DNA of 41,057 bases. It comes from Bacteroidales bacterium. Lineage in GTDB: Bacteria > Bacteroidota > Bacteroidia > Bacteroidales > CG2-30-32-10. Below, piece after piece: positions 24,492 to 35,500 of the stretch; position 1 is the stretch's first letter; every line of letters starts with the position of its first letter. A model generated the notes under the pieces. The model had not been told where the DNA came from, made no database searches, and saw only the letters and a program-made list of their open reading frames with translations. The position numbers and the translations under genes were made by a program. The stretch covers positions 1 through 41,057 of the forward strand of contig DAOQAK010000038.1 in the NCBI GenBank assembly GCA_035353855.1. The letters run 5' to 3'.

Positions 24492-25778
24492 CTATTTTAT
24501 AAATTGATCACAATGCATATCAAGAAAATTTTCAATTTCAGAATAAATATATTCAAGGTCGGAATTGTTTATGCAATAAGGAGGTAAAATATATATCACA
24601 TTTCCTAACGGACGCAGAATAATTCCTTTTTCTAAAAAATATTTATATGCTTTATCTCTTATTGAATTTATGTACCCGGTGTTGTCAGAAGTTTTTATTT
24701 CAATAGCCAGGATGGTGCCACGCTGGCGAATATCAATTACCGACGGATGAGAAGAAATATTTTGAAAAAATATTTGATGTGAATTTTCTATTCTTTTTAC
24801 ATTTTCTTCACATTCCTTATTTTCATATAAATCGAGAGCTGCCAATGCAGCAGTGCATGATATAGGATTGGCAGTATAGGAATGACCATGATAAAGAGTT
24901 TTTGTTTTATCGTCAGAAATAAACGCATCAAAAATATTATTATTACACGCTGTAACACCCAATGGCAGAAAACCACCGGTAATCCCTTTTGACATACAAT
25001 AGATATCAGGTTTTTCAGAAATATAATCTGTAGCAAATAATTTTCCTGTCCGGTAAAACCCTGTCATCACCTCATCGGCAATGGTAATCACATTATGTTG
25101 TTTACAGAAATGTATCATACGCTCCAGTATTTCCGGCTCATACATTAACATTCCACCTGCACCCAAAACCAAAGGTTCAAAAATAAAAGCAGCAGGTTCA
25201 TTTTTGAAAACTGAAATTTTTAATTCTTCAAAAGCTCTCTCTTCACAACCTTTTAAAGGAGTTTCAATGAATATCACATCAAATAAAAAATCGTCAAAAG
25301 CTCTTGTAAAAACACTTCTCCCGCTTGCCGACATTGCTCCAAAAGTATCGCCATGGTATGCATCGCGGAATGCAATGATCTTATTTTTTTTAATTCCTTT
25401 GTTGCTCCAATATTGAATTGACATTTTCAATGCTACCTCAACAGCAGTAGAACCATTATCGGAAAAAAATATTTTTTTCTGATTTTCCGGTAAAATACTG
25501 AGCAAGCGTTCAGCAAGTTCAACAGCAGGTTGATGTGTAAAACCTGCAAATATTACTTGTTCCAGTTTATTAAGTTGTTCGGAAATTTTTGATGCGATAT
25601 ACTTATTCGTATGACCAAGAGTATTCACCCACCATGACGAAACAGCATCAATATATTTTTTATTATTTATATCAAAAAGGTAAGCCCCTTCTCCCCTTTC
25701 GATTCCGATTACTTCAGCATCTTTCATTTGTGTATATGGATGCCATACATGCTGAAGATCGCGCTCACATAAATTCAT
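24492..25778 (-). CDS. bioA: Adenosylmethionine-8-amino-7-oxononanoate aminotransferase
   Basis: A class III PLP aminotransferase that makes 7,8-diaminononanoate in biotin synthesis, using SAM as amino donor. BioA hallmarks: HPYTQ at 13-17 and SSWWVN at 48-52, which shape the SAM/KAPA site. Also present are SDNGSTAVE (106-114), YHGDT (141-145), D235 in IADEV and the PLP lysine K264 in MSKGITGG. The length of 428 is normal. No other biotin genes are in the window, so the pathway is scattered or depends on imported intermediates. It lies 41 bp after the giant SPOR-like gene and may be read through from it. Confidence 0.94.
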   Translation of the reverse strand: MNLCERDLQHVWHPYTQMKDAEVIGIERGEGAYLFDINNKKYIDAVSSWWVNTLGHTNKYIASKISEQLNKLEQVIFAGFTHQPAVELAERLLSILPENQKKIFFSDNGSTAVEVALKMSIQYWSNKGIKKNKIIAFRDAYHGDTFGAMSASGRSVFTRAFDDFLFDVIFIETPLKGCEERAFEELKISVFKNEPAAFIFEPLVLGAGGMLMYEPEILERMIHFCKQHNVITIADEVMTGFYRTGKLFATDYISEKPDIYCMSKGITGGFLPLGVTACNNNIFDAFISDDKTKTLYHGHSYTANPISCTAALAALDLYENKECEENVKRIENSHQIFFQNISSHPSVIDIRQRGTILAIEIKTSDNTGYINSIRDKAYKYFLEKGIILRPLGNVIYILPPYCINNSDLEYIYSEIENFLDMHCDQFIK

Positions 25779-25819
25779 TTATTCAAGATATTATTAAAAT
25801 AGAAAAGTATAAATAAAAT

Positions 25820-28800
25820 TTATTTCATTAATTCCATTTCCTTGGTAATATTAATCTTCTGGTTGTTTTTAAAAGCTACAACGTATGCATCAGTAATTCC
25901 TTTTGAAATGAGTTCATTCTTATATTCGCCTGCTGCATCATAATTTTTAAAGCTGCCGGAAATGTATATGGTAATACCATTATCTGTTATATAATGATCC
26001 AATCCGTTCGTAACAACAATATCAAGCCATTTATTAAGTATATCGGTAGGAACTTCATTTTTATATGCACCAACCTGAACTTTAAATGTAATACCGGTCA
26101 TATCAACTGTAGATATAGCCGTATTTTCAACTTCAATATTTACATTTCCTGCTGCCTGCAATGCTTTTGCTTCGTCATAACTTATTTTCTTTCCATTGTA
26201 GTATACAACAACAAATGCATCAGTAACACCTTTGGTTACTATTACATTTTTGGCTGCAACAGCCTGCTGAAGGTTATTAAAAGTACCTGACAAATACCGA
26301 TAATAACCATTAGCCATAATTTCATCATATAAAGGAGTAATTTTAAATAGCTGAGCAGACGTAACCGGTCTGACATAAACTCCAACCTGAACACTATAGA
26401 ATAAACCTTTTATACCTGAAACAGGATTAGTTAAAATACCAGTTGTTGCGACATTAGCATTTGCAACAGGAATATTACCTGTTTTAATCATAGCCAGCGC
26501 ATCAGCTACAGATACACGTTTCCCATTAATATACGCTACAATAAAAGCATCGGGATACCCATCGTTTTTGATTTCAGTGCAAGCAGTTCTTGCAGTATTA
26601 TAAATTGTAAATAAACCTGACATATACCTGTACATCCCGAAATTAGTAGTTTCGGCAGTAACCAATGGAATACCTTCAAATACATCTGGCGATAGATGCT
26701 GTTTAACTGCACAGAACTGTACTTTAAAAACAACACCTGCGGGCAATTCATTATTTAGAGGTACTAATCCTCCGGCTGCTGCAACAGCAGTATTATAATT
26801 TGCAGTATAATTTGCTGCTTCTGTTGTATTATTTACATTAGTTTCAGTAGTGGTGTTTACTGCTGTATATTGATTTGTGGTTGTTTCTGTTGCAACATTA
26901 TTATTTGTATTATTATCAACAGCCGTAACATTTGTATTAGTAGGTGTTTCAGTAGTGATATTCGTATTTACGTTTTCATTAACAGCCACATTCTGATTAG
27001 TGGGTGTTTCTGTTGTAACATTATTATTAGCATTATTATCAACAGCTGTAACATTTGTATTTGTAAGTGTTTCTGTAGTTATATTTGTATTTGCGTTATT
27101 AACAGCTACATTTTGATTAGTTGGAGTTTCTGTAGCAACATTAGTGTTCGCATTATTATCAACAGCCGTAACATTTGTATTAGTAGGTGTTTCAGTAGTG
27201 ATATTCGTATTTGCATTATTATTAGAAGGAACAACAACATTGTTATTTACAATATTGCTGGCATAAGTAGGTTTCATTTGTTTATAAACATCAAAAGCTT
27301 TTTGTTGTTTTTCGATAGCAGTATTTTCGTTGGCAAGCACTTCGTTATATATTGATTTTTTAGTATAATAAGACATGCTATCATTTATGGTCTTTTTTAA
27401 TGCATCTGCCTTATCGAAGTAATATTTTGCTTCGTTCTCAATAAGAGTTGCTGTTGTAGCTTGAGGATTACCTTTATAATTTGTTTTTATAGAATCCAGG
27501 AATAATGAATTGTTATAATAATCTGTTGTATTACCAAGGGTTTTCGACTCAAAAGATTCGATATATTTATTTTCAGCATTCTTTTCAATAACAGCAGCTT
27601 CTTTTCTCAGGCTTTCTTTTTCTTTAACGTCAGTAGTATTGTTTGCTTCCTTGCGTTTTTCTATAGCTTTTTCCATTTCTTTTGAAGCATCATTTGCAAG
27701 TATTTCAGAATAGTTATTTACTGAAACGCTTGCTAATGAAGGGTCAGGAGTATTATTTGTAGTTTGAGAATGCAGGTTATCTGATTGTGTTTGCAATGTA
27801 TTTTGATATGCCTGTAACTGCGTTATTTCTTTATTGATATTTGCCTTCGTTGTTTCGTTCTGTACTGCTTTTAAACTCGACTGTAAAACTTTTATGCGGG
27901 TTTTCACTGTTACAATTGCTTTATCAACTATATTTTTTTTTACTTCCGTTTCCTGAGTTGTAGTTAAAGCTGTAACCTTATTTGTTTCTGATTCAATATT
28001 TTTATTTGATGGTAAGTTATAATCAGTGTTTACAATATTATTTGAAGGTACATTCGCATTATTAACTTCAGGTTCGTTTTTATTTTCAATGTTTTCAGCA
28101 GCATTATTATTTGCAGAAACATTGTTATCTGCTGAAACTTCATTTACATTATTATTTGTAACAGCTGTGTTATTTGCATTCGATTCGTTTTCATTAGTTA
28201 CAGCTGTGTTATTAGCAGTTACTGTTTGTGTATTGTTAGCATTGACATTTGCATTATTAGTTGTTACGTTATTATTAACATTAGATGCATTATTGGCATT
28301 TGCATTATTATTAACAGCTTCATTTTGATTCGTCGGTGTTTCTGTAGCAACATTAGTGTTCGCATTATTATAAACAGCAGTAACATTTGTATTTGTAGGT
28401 GTTTCAGTGGCGATGTTTGTATTTGCGTTATTAATAGCTGCATTTTGATTAGTTGGTATTTCTGTAGTGATATTTGTATTTGCAGTATTATTTGTTGGAA
28501 CAACAACATTATTATTTTGATTGACAGCTAAAGCAGCAGTATTGGTATAAGTGTTTAATTTTTCATTCTTTAAATCACTCAGGTATTCAACTTTATATTT
28601 AATCGATTGTGTTTCCGTTTTAAGTTGTTGTGATTTATTATCTTCTGTTTCTGTTTGCTGTTTTACATCAGCAATTTGTTGTTCTACTTTTTCAGCTTGA
28701 TCTAACAAATCATCAGAATTTGCCGTATCGTTTATAGCCTGTTGTTTTAAATCCTTTACAACTTTAGAAAGTATGTATGATTTAATTCTAAGTTTATCAA

Positions 28801-31777
28801 CATTATCTTCTGACTTCTCTAATTCATACTTTTTGTCATTAAGTGAAGTAGTAAGCTGTTTTGAATAATTTTCAATTGCAACATTAGGATTAATGTTTTC
28901 ATTTGTTCCTGATTGATTGTTATTCTCATTATATGAATTTTCATATATCTTGGCCACAGAAGCTGCAACTTCAGCCTGTGCTGATAATTTTAATGTTTCA
29001 TTTTTTGCATTTTCAGCTTTTCTTAGTAGTTTAACTTTTTCAACACTATCAGTAGCAGCATTAGCTTCAGCTATAATATTATCAACTTCCTTTTGTTTTA
29101 TTACACTCTCTTCACTTTTAGTTGTTGAAATAGCATTTATCTCTTCTGATTGTTTTTTCAATACAGCCGCAGTTGCGTTTATTATTTTTTTACTGGTATC
29201 GTCAACATTATTCTGATTAGCTGATATATTATTTGCATTATTTACATTATTGGCTGAAACTTCAGTTATATTATTGACAGCAGCATTATTATTTTCATTC
29301 GTAACAGCAACTTCATTTTTATTTGTATTATTATTATTTGTAATAGCATTATTATTATCAACATTTGTAACTGCAACTTCATTATTGTTTGTTACAGTTT
29401 TATTATTATCAACTTTTGATACAGCAGCGTTATTAATTAGTTCTGTATTGTTTGCAATTATGGCTGTAGTATCTTTCGTATTAGTATTTGCAGCTATATT
29501 ATTATTCGCATTAGCTGCATTATTTGCATTTGTTTCCGTTGCATTATTATTCACAACTGTTTTATTGTCGGTAGTAGTATTTGCATTATTTATATTAGCA
29601 GCATTATTCTCATTTGCTTTATTAGCATTAACATTATTTGTATTTGTAGTATTTACAGCAACTTCTTTATCGGGTGTTACATTTGAATTGGCAGCATTTT
29701 GTTTATTTTGCGCAATAGCGCTATTGGTATTGATATCCTCAACAATAGCAGTGTATATGGTGTTTTGCTTACGTGCGCTATCAAGGTCATCTTTGAGTGA
29801 TTCTTTTTTCAGAGTTAAATTATCCAACTCATTTTGCTTTGTTGAAGCTTCAACTTCTATATCGGCAGCTTTTTTTATCAACTCATCTTTTTCTGTATCT
29901 TTTTTAGTTTCTTCAGCCTGTTTTTTATAAGTTTCAGCATCAGCTTTAAGCGAATTGATTTCCTCATTTAGTATTTTCGACTGTTTATTAAGAGCTTCCT
30001 CTTCTTTTACTTTTTTATTGATATATTCAGTATTCAGAGCTAAATCATCATAACTTGTATCAACAGGTGTATTCTTAAGCCTTTCCGTCATACGCTCCAG
30101 CATTGCAATAGAAGAATCGAATGAATTGGATTGTAATGCTTTTTTTATATCTTCATTATATTGAATAGCTTCTTCTGTTTCTTTTTGTTTATTTACTACC
30201 TGCTTGTCAAGCTGTGATGCAATATTATCAGCAATAATTGCTTCTTTATTTAACTGATCTCCTTCCGAGCGTTTTGTTGCAGCTTGTGTTAACAGAGTTT
30301 CTTTGGTATTATTATCTGTAGTCTTTTCTGCTTCAGCAACATTCTTTTCTGCTTCTTTATATTTATCAGTTGCTTGAGCTTTTCTGTTTGTGGCAATAGT
30401 TTTCGCTGCATCGCGCTTTGATTTCAGCTCTGATAATTCTTTCTTTGACTGTGTAGCCTGTTTGTCGGCAACATTTACAATATCCTGGTTGGACATATCA
30501 TCAGGAATTTCATAATCATTGTTTTCCTGATTTTCATTAGCATTTACTACTTCTTTATTATTTACGTTATTATTTACAGCATTATTATCGGCTACAACTT
30601 GATCTTGCTTTTCAAACATGCTTTCGGTAGCATTAACTTCAAGCGATGCATTTTCTTTTAAAAACTGTAATGTTTTATTATATAATGAATCTGCATCTGT
30701 ATTGGATATATCAAAAACGAGCGCCTCTTTATTTTCAGGTCTTTTATCAATTCTTACACGATAAACATTTATCATCCCGTTCATACTTTCGCGTGCCGAA
30801 GAAAAATAAGCATACTTGCCTGATAAATCGGGTACAAACATAATATCATCGAAAGGTGTATTTATAGGGAAATTTAAATTTTCAGGTTCTTCCCATACTC
30901 CTTCATTTAATGTTGAAGTGTAAATATCATATCCTCCAATTGTATTTCTACCTTTGGAGCTATAATAAATTGTAGCGCCATCAGCCAACATAAAAGGAAA
31001 ATCTTCATCATAAGGAGTATTAATAGTAGGACCTAAACTTACAGGTGTGCTCCATTTTCCATCTTTTTGTTTTGTAGCTTTATATATATCTTTTCCTGTA
31101 CTTCCATTTTTTCCATAGCTGGAAAAGTATACTTCGTTTTCTTCTTTGGAATAAAAGCAAAGGCTGAATTTTTCTTTCTTCTTATCCAACGGTGTTTTAA
31201 GAGCATCTGGTTTTACAAGGATTTTCCCTCCATAACGCTCAACATCATAGGAACGGAAAAAATCCTTGGATAATACTTCTGTCTTTTGTAAAACATATAT
31301 ATCAGAATACTGCTTTAACAGTGATTTTGCATTATTACAGATTTCAATTTGTCTGTCAACATCCAGTTTTTCTGCAACACCTGTACTCGCTTTGTCTTTA
31401 TATATATTATACTCCCTGATCGCGTCAGTAAAACGATAATTCCGATGATATGCCATACCCAGGTAATAAAAAACAGCTTTATCAACTCCGTCTTTTGAAG
31501 ATGCGAATTCCAGATACTTCAATGGTTTTTCAACATCTCTTGTATCGGCAAATAACAAACAAACTCCAAACCTGTAATTATAAGTAACATCTTTAGGGTA
31601 AATACTTAAAAGCTGTGAATATAAAGGCATAGCCAATGCATACTCTTCTGATTTAAAATATTCATCAGCATTCTTTTTCACATCATCCTGCGCTTTATCC
31701 TGAGCGCTGGCATTCAATGCAAAAAAAACAAACAATAAAAAGAAATAAATTATTATATGGGTATTCGGTCTTTTCAT
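25820..31777 (-). CDS. Giant Asn-rich TPR-PD40-coiled-coil protein with three C-terminal SPOR-like domains
   Basis: Start set at the ATG at 31777 (1985 residues) because it begins directly with a signal peptide ending NASAQ; a GTG six codons upstream is less likely. TPR units span about 25-150 and PD40/WD40-like strands about 195-345 (for example YYSSKGRNTIGGYDIY). Then Ala/Lys/Glu-rich coiled-coil segments alternate with low-complexity Asn/Thr/Ala blocks (about 700-865, 1090-1265, 1515-1670). Three SPOR-like domains begin near 1681, 1791 and 1896, each with F-K/S-V-Q-x-G/C-x-Y/V and a Y-x-S-G-x-F...A-x-V-V-A-x-x-N-G-K pattern. SPOR domains bind glycan strands lacking peptide stems. The TPR-PD40 head resembles T9SS/gliding PorE-type proteins, so a peptidoglycan-tethered envelope scaffold is inferred. 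Confidence 0.8.
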   Translation of the reverse strand: MKRPNTHIIIYFFLLFVFFALNASAQDKAQDDVKKNADEYFKSEEYALAMPLYSQLLSIYPKDVTYNYRFGVCLLFADTRDVEKPLKYLEFASSKDGVDKAVFYYLGMAYHRNYRFTDAIREYNIYKDKASTGVAEKLDVDRQIEICNNAKSLLKQYSDIYVLQKTEVLSKDFFRSYDVERYGGKILVKPDALKTPLDKKKEKFSLCFYSKEENEVYFSSYGKNGSTGKDIYKATKQKDGKWSTPVSLGPTINTPYDEDFPFMLADGATIYYSSKGRNTIGGYDIYTSTLNEGVWEEPENLNFPINTPFDDIMFVPDLSGKYAYFSSARESMNGMINVYRVRIDKRPENKEALVFDISNTDADSLYNKTLQFLKENASLEVNATESMFEKQDQVVADNNAVNNNVNNKEVVNANENQENNDYEIPDDMSNQDIVNVADKQATQSKKELSELKSKRDAAKTIATNRKAQATDKYKEAEKNVAEAEKTTDNNTKETLLTQAATKRSEGDQLNKEAIIADNIASQLDKQVVNKQKETEEAIQYNEDIKKALQSNSFDSSIAMLERMTERLKNTPVDTSYDDLALNTEYINKKVKEEEALNKQSKILNEEINSLKADAETYKKQAEETKKDTEKDELIKKAADIEVEASTKQNELDNLTLKKESLKDDLDSARKQNTIYTAIVEDINTNSAIAQNKQNAANSNVTPDKEVAVNTTNTNNVNANKANENNAANINNANTTTDNKTVVNNNATETNANNAANANNNIAANTNTKDTTAIIANNTELINNAAVSKVDNNKTVTNNNEVAVTNVDNNNAITNNNNTNKNEVAVTNENNNAAVNNITEVSANNVNNANNISANQNNVDDTSKKIINATAAVLKKQSEEINAISTTKSEESVIKQKEVDNIIAEANAATDSVEKVKLLRKAENAKNETLKLSAQAEVAASVAKIYENSYNENNNQSGTNENINPNVAIENYSKQLTTSLNDKKYELEKSEDNVDKLRIKSYILSKVVKDLKQQAINDTANSDDLLDQAEKVEQQIADVKQQTETEDNKSQQLKTETQSIKYKVEYLSDLKNEKLNTYTNTAALAVNQNNNVVVPTNNTANTNITTEIPTNQNAAINNANTNIATETPTNTNVTAVYNNANTNVATETPTNQNEAVNNNANANNASNVNNNVTTNNANVNANNTQTVTANNTAVTNENESNANNTAVTNNNVNEVSADNNVSANNNAAENIENKNEPEVNNANVPSNNIVNTDYNLPSNKNIESETNKVTALTTTQETEVKKNIVDKAIVTVKTRIKVLQSSLKAVQNETTKANINKEITQLQAYQNTLQTQSDNLHSQTTNNTPDPSLASVSVNNYSEILANDASKEMEKAIEKRKEANNTTDVKEKESLRKEAAVIEKNAENKYIESFESKTLGNTTDYYNNSLFLDSIKTNYKGNPQATTATLIENEAKYYFDKADALKKTINDSMSYYTKKSIYNEVLANENTAIEKQQKAFDVYKQMKPTYASNIVNNNVVVPSNNNANTNITTETPTNTNVTAVDNNANTNVATETPTNQNVAVNNANTNITTETLTNTNVTAVDNNANNNVTTETPTNQNVAVNENVNTNITTETPTNTNVTAVDNNTNNNVATETTTNQYTAVNTTTETNVNNTTEAANYTANYNTAVAAAGGLVPLNNELPAGVVFKVQFCAVKQHLSPDVFEGIPLVTAETTNFGMYRYMSGLFTIYNTARTACTEIKNDGYPDAFIVAYINGKRVSVADALAMIKTGNIPVANANVATTGILTNPVSGIKGLFYSVQVGVYVRPVTSAQLFKITPLYDEIMANGYYRYLSGTFNNLQQAVAAKNVIVTKGVTDAFVVVYYNGKKISYDEAKALQAAGNVNIEVENTAISTVDMTGITFKVQVGAYKNEVPTDILNKWLDIVVTNGLDHYITDNGITIYISGSFKNYDAAGEYKNELISKGITDAYVVAFKNNQKINITKEMELMK
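26909..27212. repeat. Tandem repeats coding for Asn/Thr-rich 20-residue units (block 2)
   Basis: The region encodes alternating units of about 20 residues, of the kind NNANTNITTETPTNTNVTAV and NNANTNVATETPTNQNVAV. At DNA level one 61-bp segment is perfectly repeated (26909-26969 and 27152-27212, 243 bp = 81 codons apart). The unit length is a multiple of three, so copy-number change would keep the frame. Confidence 0.85.
28330..28515. repeat. Related Asn/Thr-rich tandem repeats (block 1)
   Basis: Encodes three to four units of the same 20-residue type as block 2, and begins with the same lead-in NNNVVVP followed by S/T-N-N. This indicates internal duplication of a whole cassette about 1.3 kb apart within one gene. 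Confidence 0.75.
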
Positions 31778-31855
31778 TTTATAAATATACAACACTATTA
31801 TATAAAAATCAATACTTTAATATAGATTATATTATACTATAAATTCCATAAAAAG

Positions 31856-32524
31856 TTACGATTTTGTAATCAAAGGTTCTTTCTTTTTAAAGAAGAATTT
31901 AGATTCTTCACCATTTCTCAATCTCCGAATATTTTTCCTATGAGTAAAAAATATAAATATAGTTACTATAATAGAAAATAATATATATGCATATTCATCA
32001 TGCCCAAAAACAAAATATGAAATAAAAGGAAAAATAAATGCTGATATCATAGAGCTTAACGATACAAAATGAGAAACAAATAAAATTATAGTAAAAATAA
32101 CAAAAATAACAAGAGCGGCATCGGGCAACATTGCTAAGGTAACCCCCAGCGAAGTAGCAATTCCTTTTCCTCCCTTGAACCTGGCAAATATGGGTAATAC
32201 ATGTCCTAAAATAGCTATGAAAGCAAGTATTACTTCATAAAAAGCAAAAAACTCGTTATGTGTACCAAAATCATCTTTACAAAAATAGTACGCCAGATTT
32301 ACAGCAAGAAAACCTTTCATTACATCAATAATAAAAACAGGCACCCCTGCCCTGGGTCCCAATACTCTTATCGTATTAGTTGCACCTGCATTTTTGCTGC
32401 CATAATCTCTTACATCTATTCCATAAAACCATTTTCCAACACATACAGCAGTTGGTATTGACCCAATAAAATAAGCCAATATTAAAATTAATACTGTATG
32501 AAAAGTAATAAAATCGTATTCCAT
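31856..32524 (-). CDS. plsY: Glycerol-3-phosphate acyltransferase PlsY
   Basis: Transfers acyl groups from acyl-phosphate to glycerol-3-phosphate, the first step of phosphatidic acid synthesis, in the cytoplasmic membrane. Signature loops are present: GSIPTA near 22, GSKNAGATNTIRVLG (42-56), and the phosphate-binding FKGGKGIATSLG. The 222 residues contain five or more membrane helices; the family runs about 190-220, and the extra length is a basic C-terminal tail. It starts 6 bp after the 1493-residue gene, so they are cotranscribed. The 78-bp gap to the next gene downstream is AT-rich. Confidence 0.94.
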   Translation of the reverse strand: MEYDFITFHTVLILILAYFIGSIPTAVCVGKWFYGIDVRDYGSKNAGATNTIRVLGPRAGVPVFIIDVMKGFLAVNLAYYFCKDDFGTHNEFFAFYEVILAFIAILGHVLPIFARFKGGKGIATSLGVTLAMLPDAALVIFVIFTIILFVSHFVSLSSMISAFIFPFISYFVFGHDEYAYILFSIIVTIFIFFTHRKNIRRLRNGEESKFFFKKKEPLITKS

Positions 32525-32530
32525 GTTAGG

Positions 32531-35500
32531 CTATTTGTTACTTACTCGTGAAACAAAACTTTTCTTTTTGCTTTCTGTACTTATTGTATACTTATATGCA
32601 GGAAGGTCTTTTTCCGATTTCAATTGCTGGTTATCGGGTTTGGTTTCTTTTATACTGGTATTAAACTCAGTATTTGATGAAATTGCCTGCATCGTATTTG
32701 TTTTGTAATTAAAATAATACCAGTCCGTCGAATCAAACTCAAAATAAATATTTATTTCATCACCGGTACGGCTTTTCTTCACTTCAATATAACCATCCAC
32801 ATATTTATTAACCTGATTTTTATTTATAGCAATAATTGCCAAAGGACCTTCAGATACAAAAGATTTTGTAGAATGATTCCATTTCATTTTCACATCACCA
32901 AGTAAAAAAGTATGAATTAATTCGGGTGGTAATTTCTTAAAGCTACCATTCATCGATATATCAGAGATTAATTTATCTGCTTCTTTAGTCCCATATATTT
33001 CAGTCAGCGCTCTGGTAAAAGTAGGCTTTGATAAATCATATCCCTTGAGTTTAGTATATTTCTCCAATCTTTCATTCATTATCTTTAATGCATTATCGTT
33101 AAAGAAAAAGTCTAATGATATTACCAGATCGAGGTCTGTTGAATCAGGAATAATTATTTGTTTAGCATTTCCATATGCACCCACAGTAACACGCCCTGAA
33201 TTTGGTGCAAGTTCAATCTTTCCATCGCCATATGCAACACAAGTTAAACGGGTTAAGCTTATGTAATTACCAGGCTGATTAATCTGTTTTATTTTTTCTT
33301 TATTAGATATCCTGTATTCATCGCTGGTTTTATCATATGAAATATAACCTTTTGCCTGAATTACTTCCTGATCGGTTGTTTTATGTTTTTTTGACAAGAA
33401 TACTGCGTAAACTTCATTTGAATCATTTGCAAGCATAATACCTGCATCAAGTTTTTTACCATTGATATCATATATTGTATCGCCAATTGGGATAAAAATA
33501 TCATTCGGGTTTACATCTGATTTGAATTTTACCCAGCTTCGATATGCAGTATCACAATCATGAGTGATATTAAAAGCGCCATTAAAAGTCAGGAACCGGT
33601 TGCTGGCAGTAAGATGTACACCTCCGGCATAATCAAATTCAGAACTTAGCTGGAATTTAGAAGTATCGCTTATTGCCCCATCTGCAAATGTTTGTATAGC
33701 AGTATCCACTCCTATCTTATTAAAATATATTGGGTATAAAGCAGTGTCAGAGGTTACATAATCATACATACCCGTAGCAGTATAGTTATTCTTTGCTGTA
33801 ATTTTAATATCTGCATCATAAATTGTATGATATTTAGATGCTGTATTAGCAAGAATCTTGGCATCGGTAAGAGTTTTCATTTCAGCATCCTTAAATATGG
33901 TAACATTTCCATCACCGGGGAAAATGGCCGCATCGGCAACTTTAATCAGCTTAACATCTTTAGCATAAATTATACTCTCCCGTAAATTATATTTAGCACG
34001 CGGTGAGAAAAATCTTAATGAATCCTGTTGAGGATGTACTGAAACAAATTCAGAACCGGATAAATCAAGATCGGCTAATTCTTCTAACGAAAGTTTATTT
34101 AACTGCTCTGTTCTATTAGACTTTGAGTTTACAAGGTCAATTTCTTCTTTATCCATGTACCAATCAAATTCATCCATATAACAAATATATTTATTGATTG
34201 GGAAATCAACTTTTGACCCACCACCATTGGATTTAAACTCACCCTTTCTTGCATCAAAATCGATATGACTTTTATAATTATATGTTGAAAAAGCTAAAGC
34301 AGATAAGTCATAACTCCTTAAACGAAAATCAGCAGTATCGGCATCAAAAACCCTGTTTTTATATTTAAATAACTTAGAATCCATTTCTGCATCACTAAAT
34401 ACCATCATTCCTGAACCTGTTAAATTTTTAGGTGTAAGATATAAACTTCCATTCATTACCGCTTCATTATTGTACATTTCAATAGGTTTCTGTTTTTTTG
34501 TAATGGTCATCAAATCATTATATGGCATCCAATGTTCATAAACATCCTGACCAATAACCGGTGGGTACTCAGTTCCTGATTTCACTTCAACCAGTTCAAA
34601 ATTCTGAACATCTGCATTCATTGAATCGGGAAAGAATATAAAATTATTAGATTTACTTACAGAAGTTAAATATTTTAAAGTTCCATTACCACGAAGTCCT
34701 TTGTTGCTTAGGTCAACAATAGAATCAAATATTCCTTTGCCTTTATATGCCTGAAATCCGCCTTCAGGTGTAAGGCGAACAAACCCCAGTGAATAATCAG
34801 GTTGCACTTTAAGCGATTCATCAAAATCAGGAAAAATATCAGCTGATACAAAGTTGCCATCGAATCCAATACCTTCTGTTGTTATATCATCAAGGCTATC
34901 GATAACAAATGGATCGATATGAAAATAAAAACGGTCTCTGGTATATACTCCTCCCCATATTGGTTTTTTATCATAATAAACATACGAATCTTTCTGACTG
35001 GTAAATAACGGATATTTTGCAATTGATTTTAATCCTGATTTATTATTTGATTCATCAATCTGAAGATCGCCTTTAATTCCTTCAATAACTGATTTTACTT
35101 TTTCTTTTGTATAAACGCCTTTGTCATTTGGCTTGAAGCTTCTTACATAAAAAACCAGCGAATCAACCACCGGCATATCAATATTAAATTTCAGATAATT
35201 GAAAGAAAAAAGTTTTCCATAGAAATCAAACAATCCCGCATGAACCCTTCCTTCAAAATCAAAGTCCCTGTTTTTCTTTACTATCAATTTTTGATCAGTT
35301 GGGTAGATTCTAACATTTTGCGAATCGCTAAGGTGAACAACTTTAACTCCATTAAGTTTTAAATCAAAGTTAAGAAGATTAATAGAAGCATTGACTTCTG
35401 AAGTAGTAACCGAATTGAACTGAATTACATCGTAATCAATTTTACCTACACGCGAAAGCAGGAAGTTACCCAATTTTTCTTTAATATATACTTTGTCTTT

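Noticed and set aside
26880..27250. Regular repeats considered as a CRISPR array
   Set aside because: Repeats are in frame, encode a continuous low-complexity protein segment, vary between copies and have no unique spacers or cas genes nearby.
26870..27355. 161-codon Cys/Ile/Asn-rich + strand frame
   Set aside because: Shadow of the tandem repeats on the opposite strand; its repeated CNICI pattern is just the antisense reading of the same DNA units.
29250..29930. 226-codon open frame on the + strand, rich in Leu/Phe/Ala/Val
   Set aside because: It is antisense to the Asn-rich and coiled-coil part of the giant protein; the TTATTATT-type codons read backwards give long hydrophobic frames without stops. 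The minus-strand frame is continuous with recognisable domains.
31782..31812. TTG-N20-TATATTTA on the minus strand before the giant gene
   Set aside because: It resembles a promoter, but the expected transcription start would fall at or inside the start codon at 31777; the region is AT-rich, so a chance match is likely.
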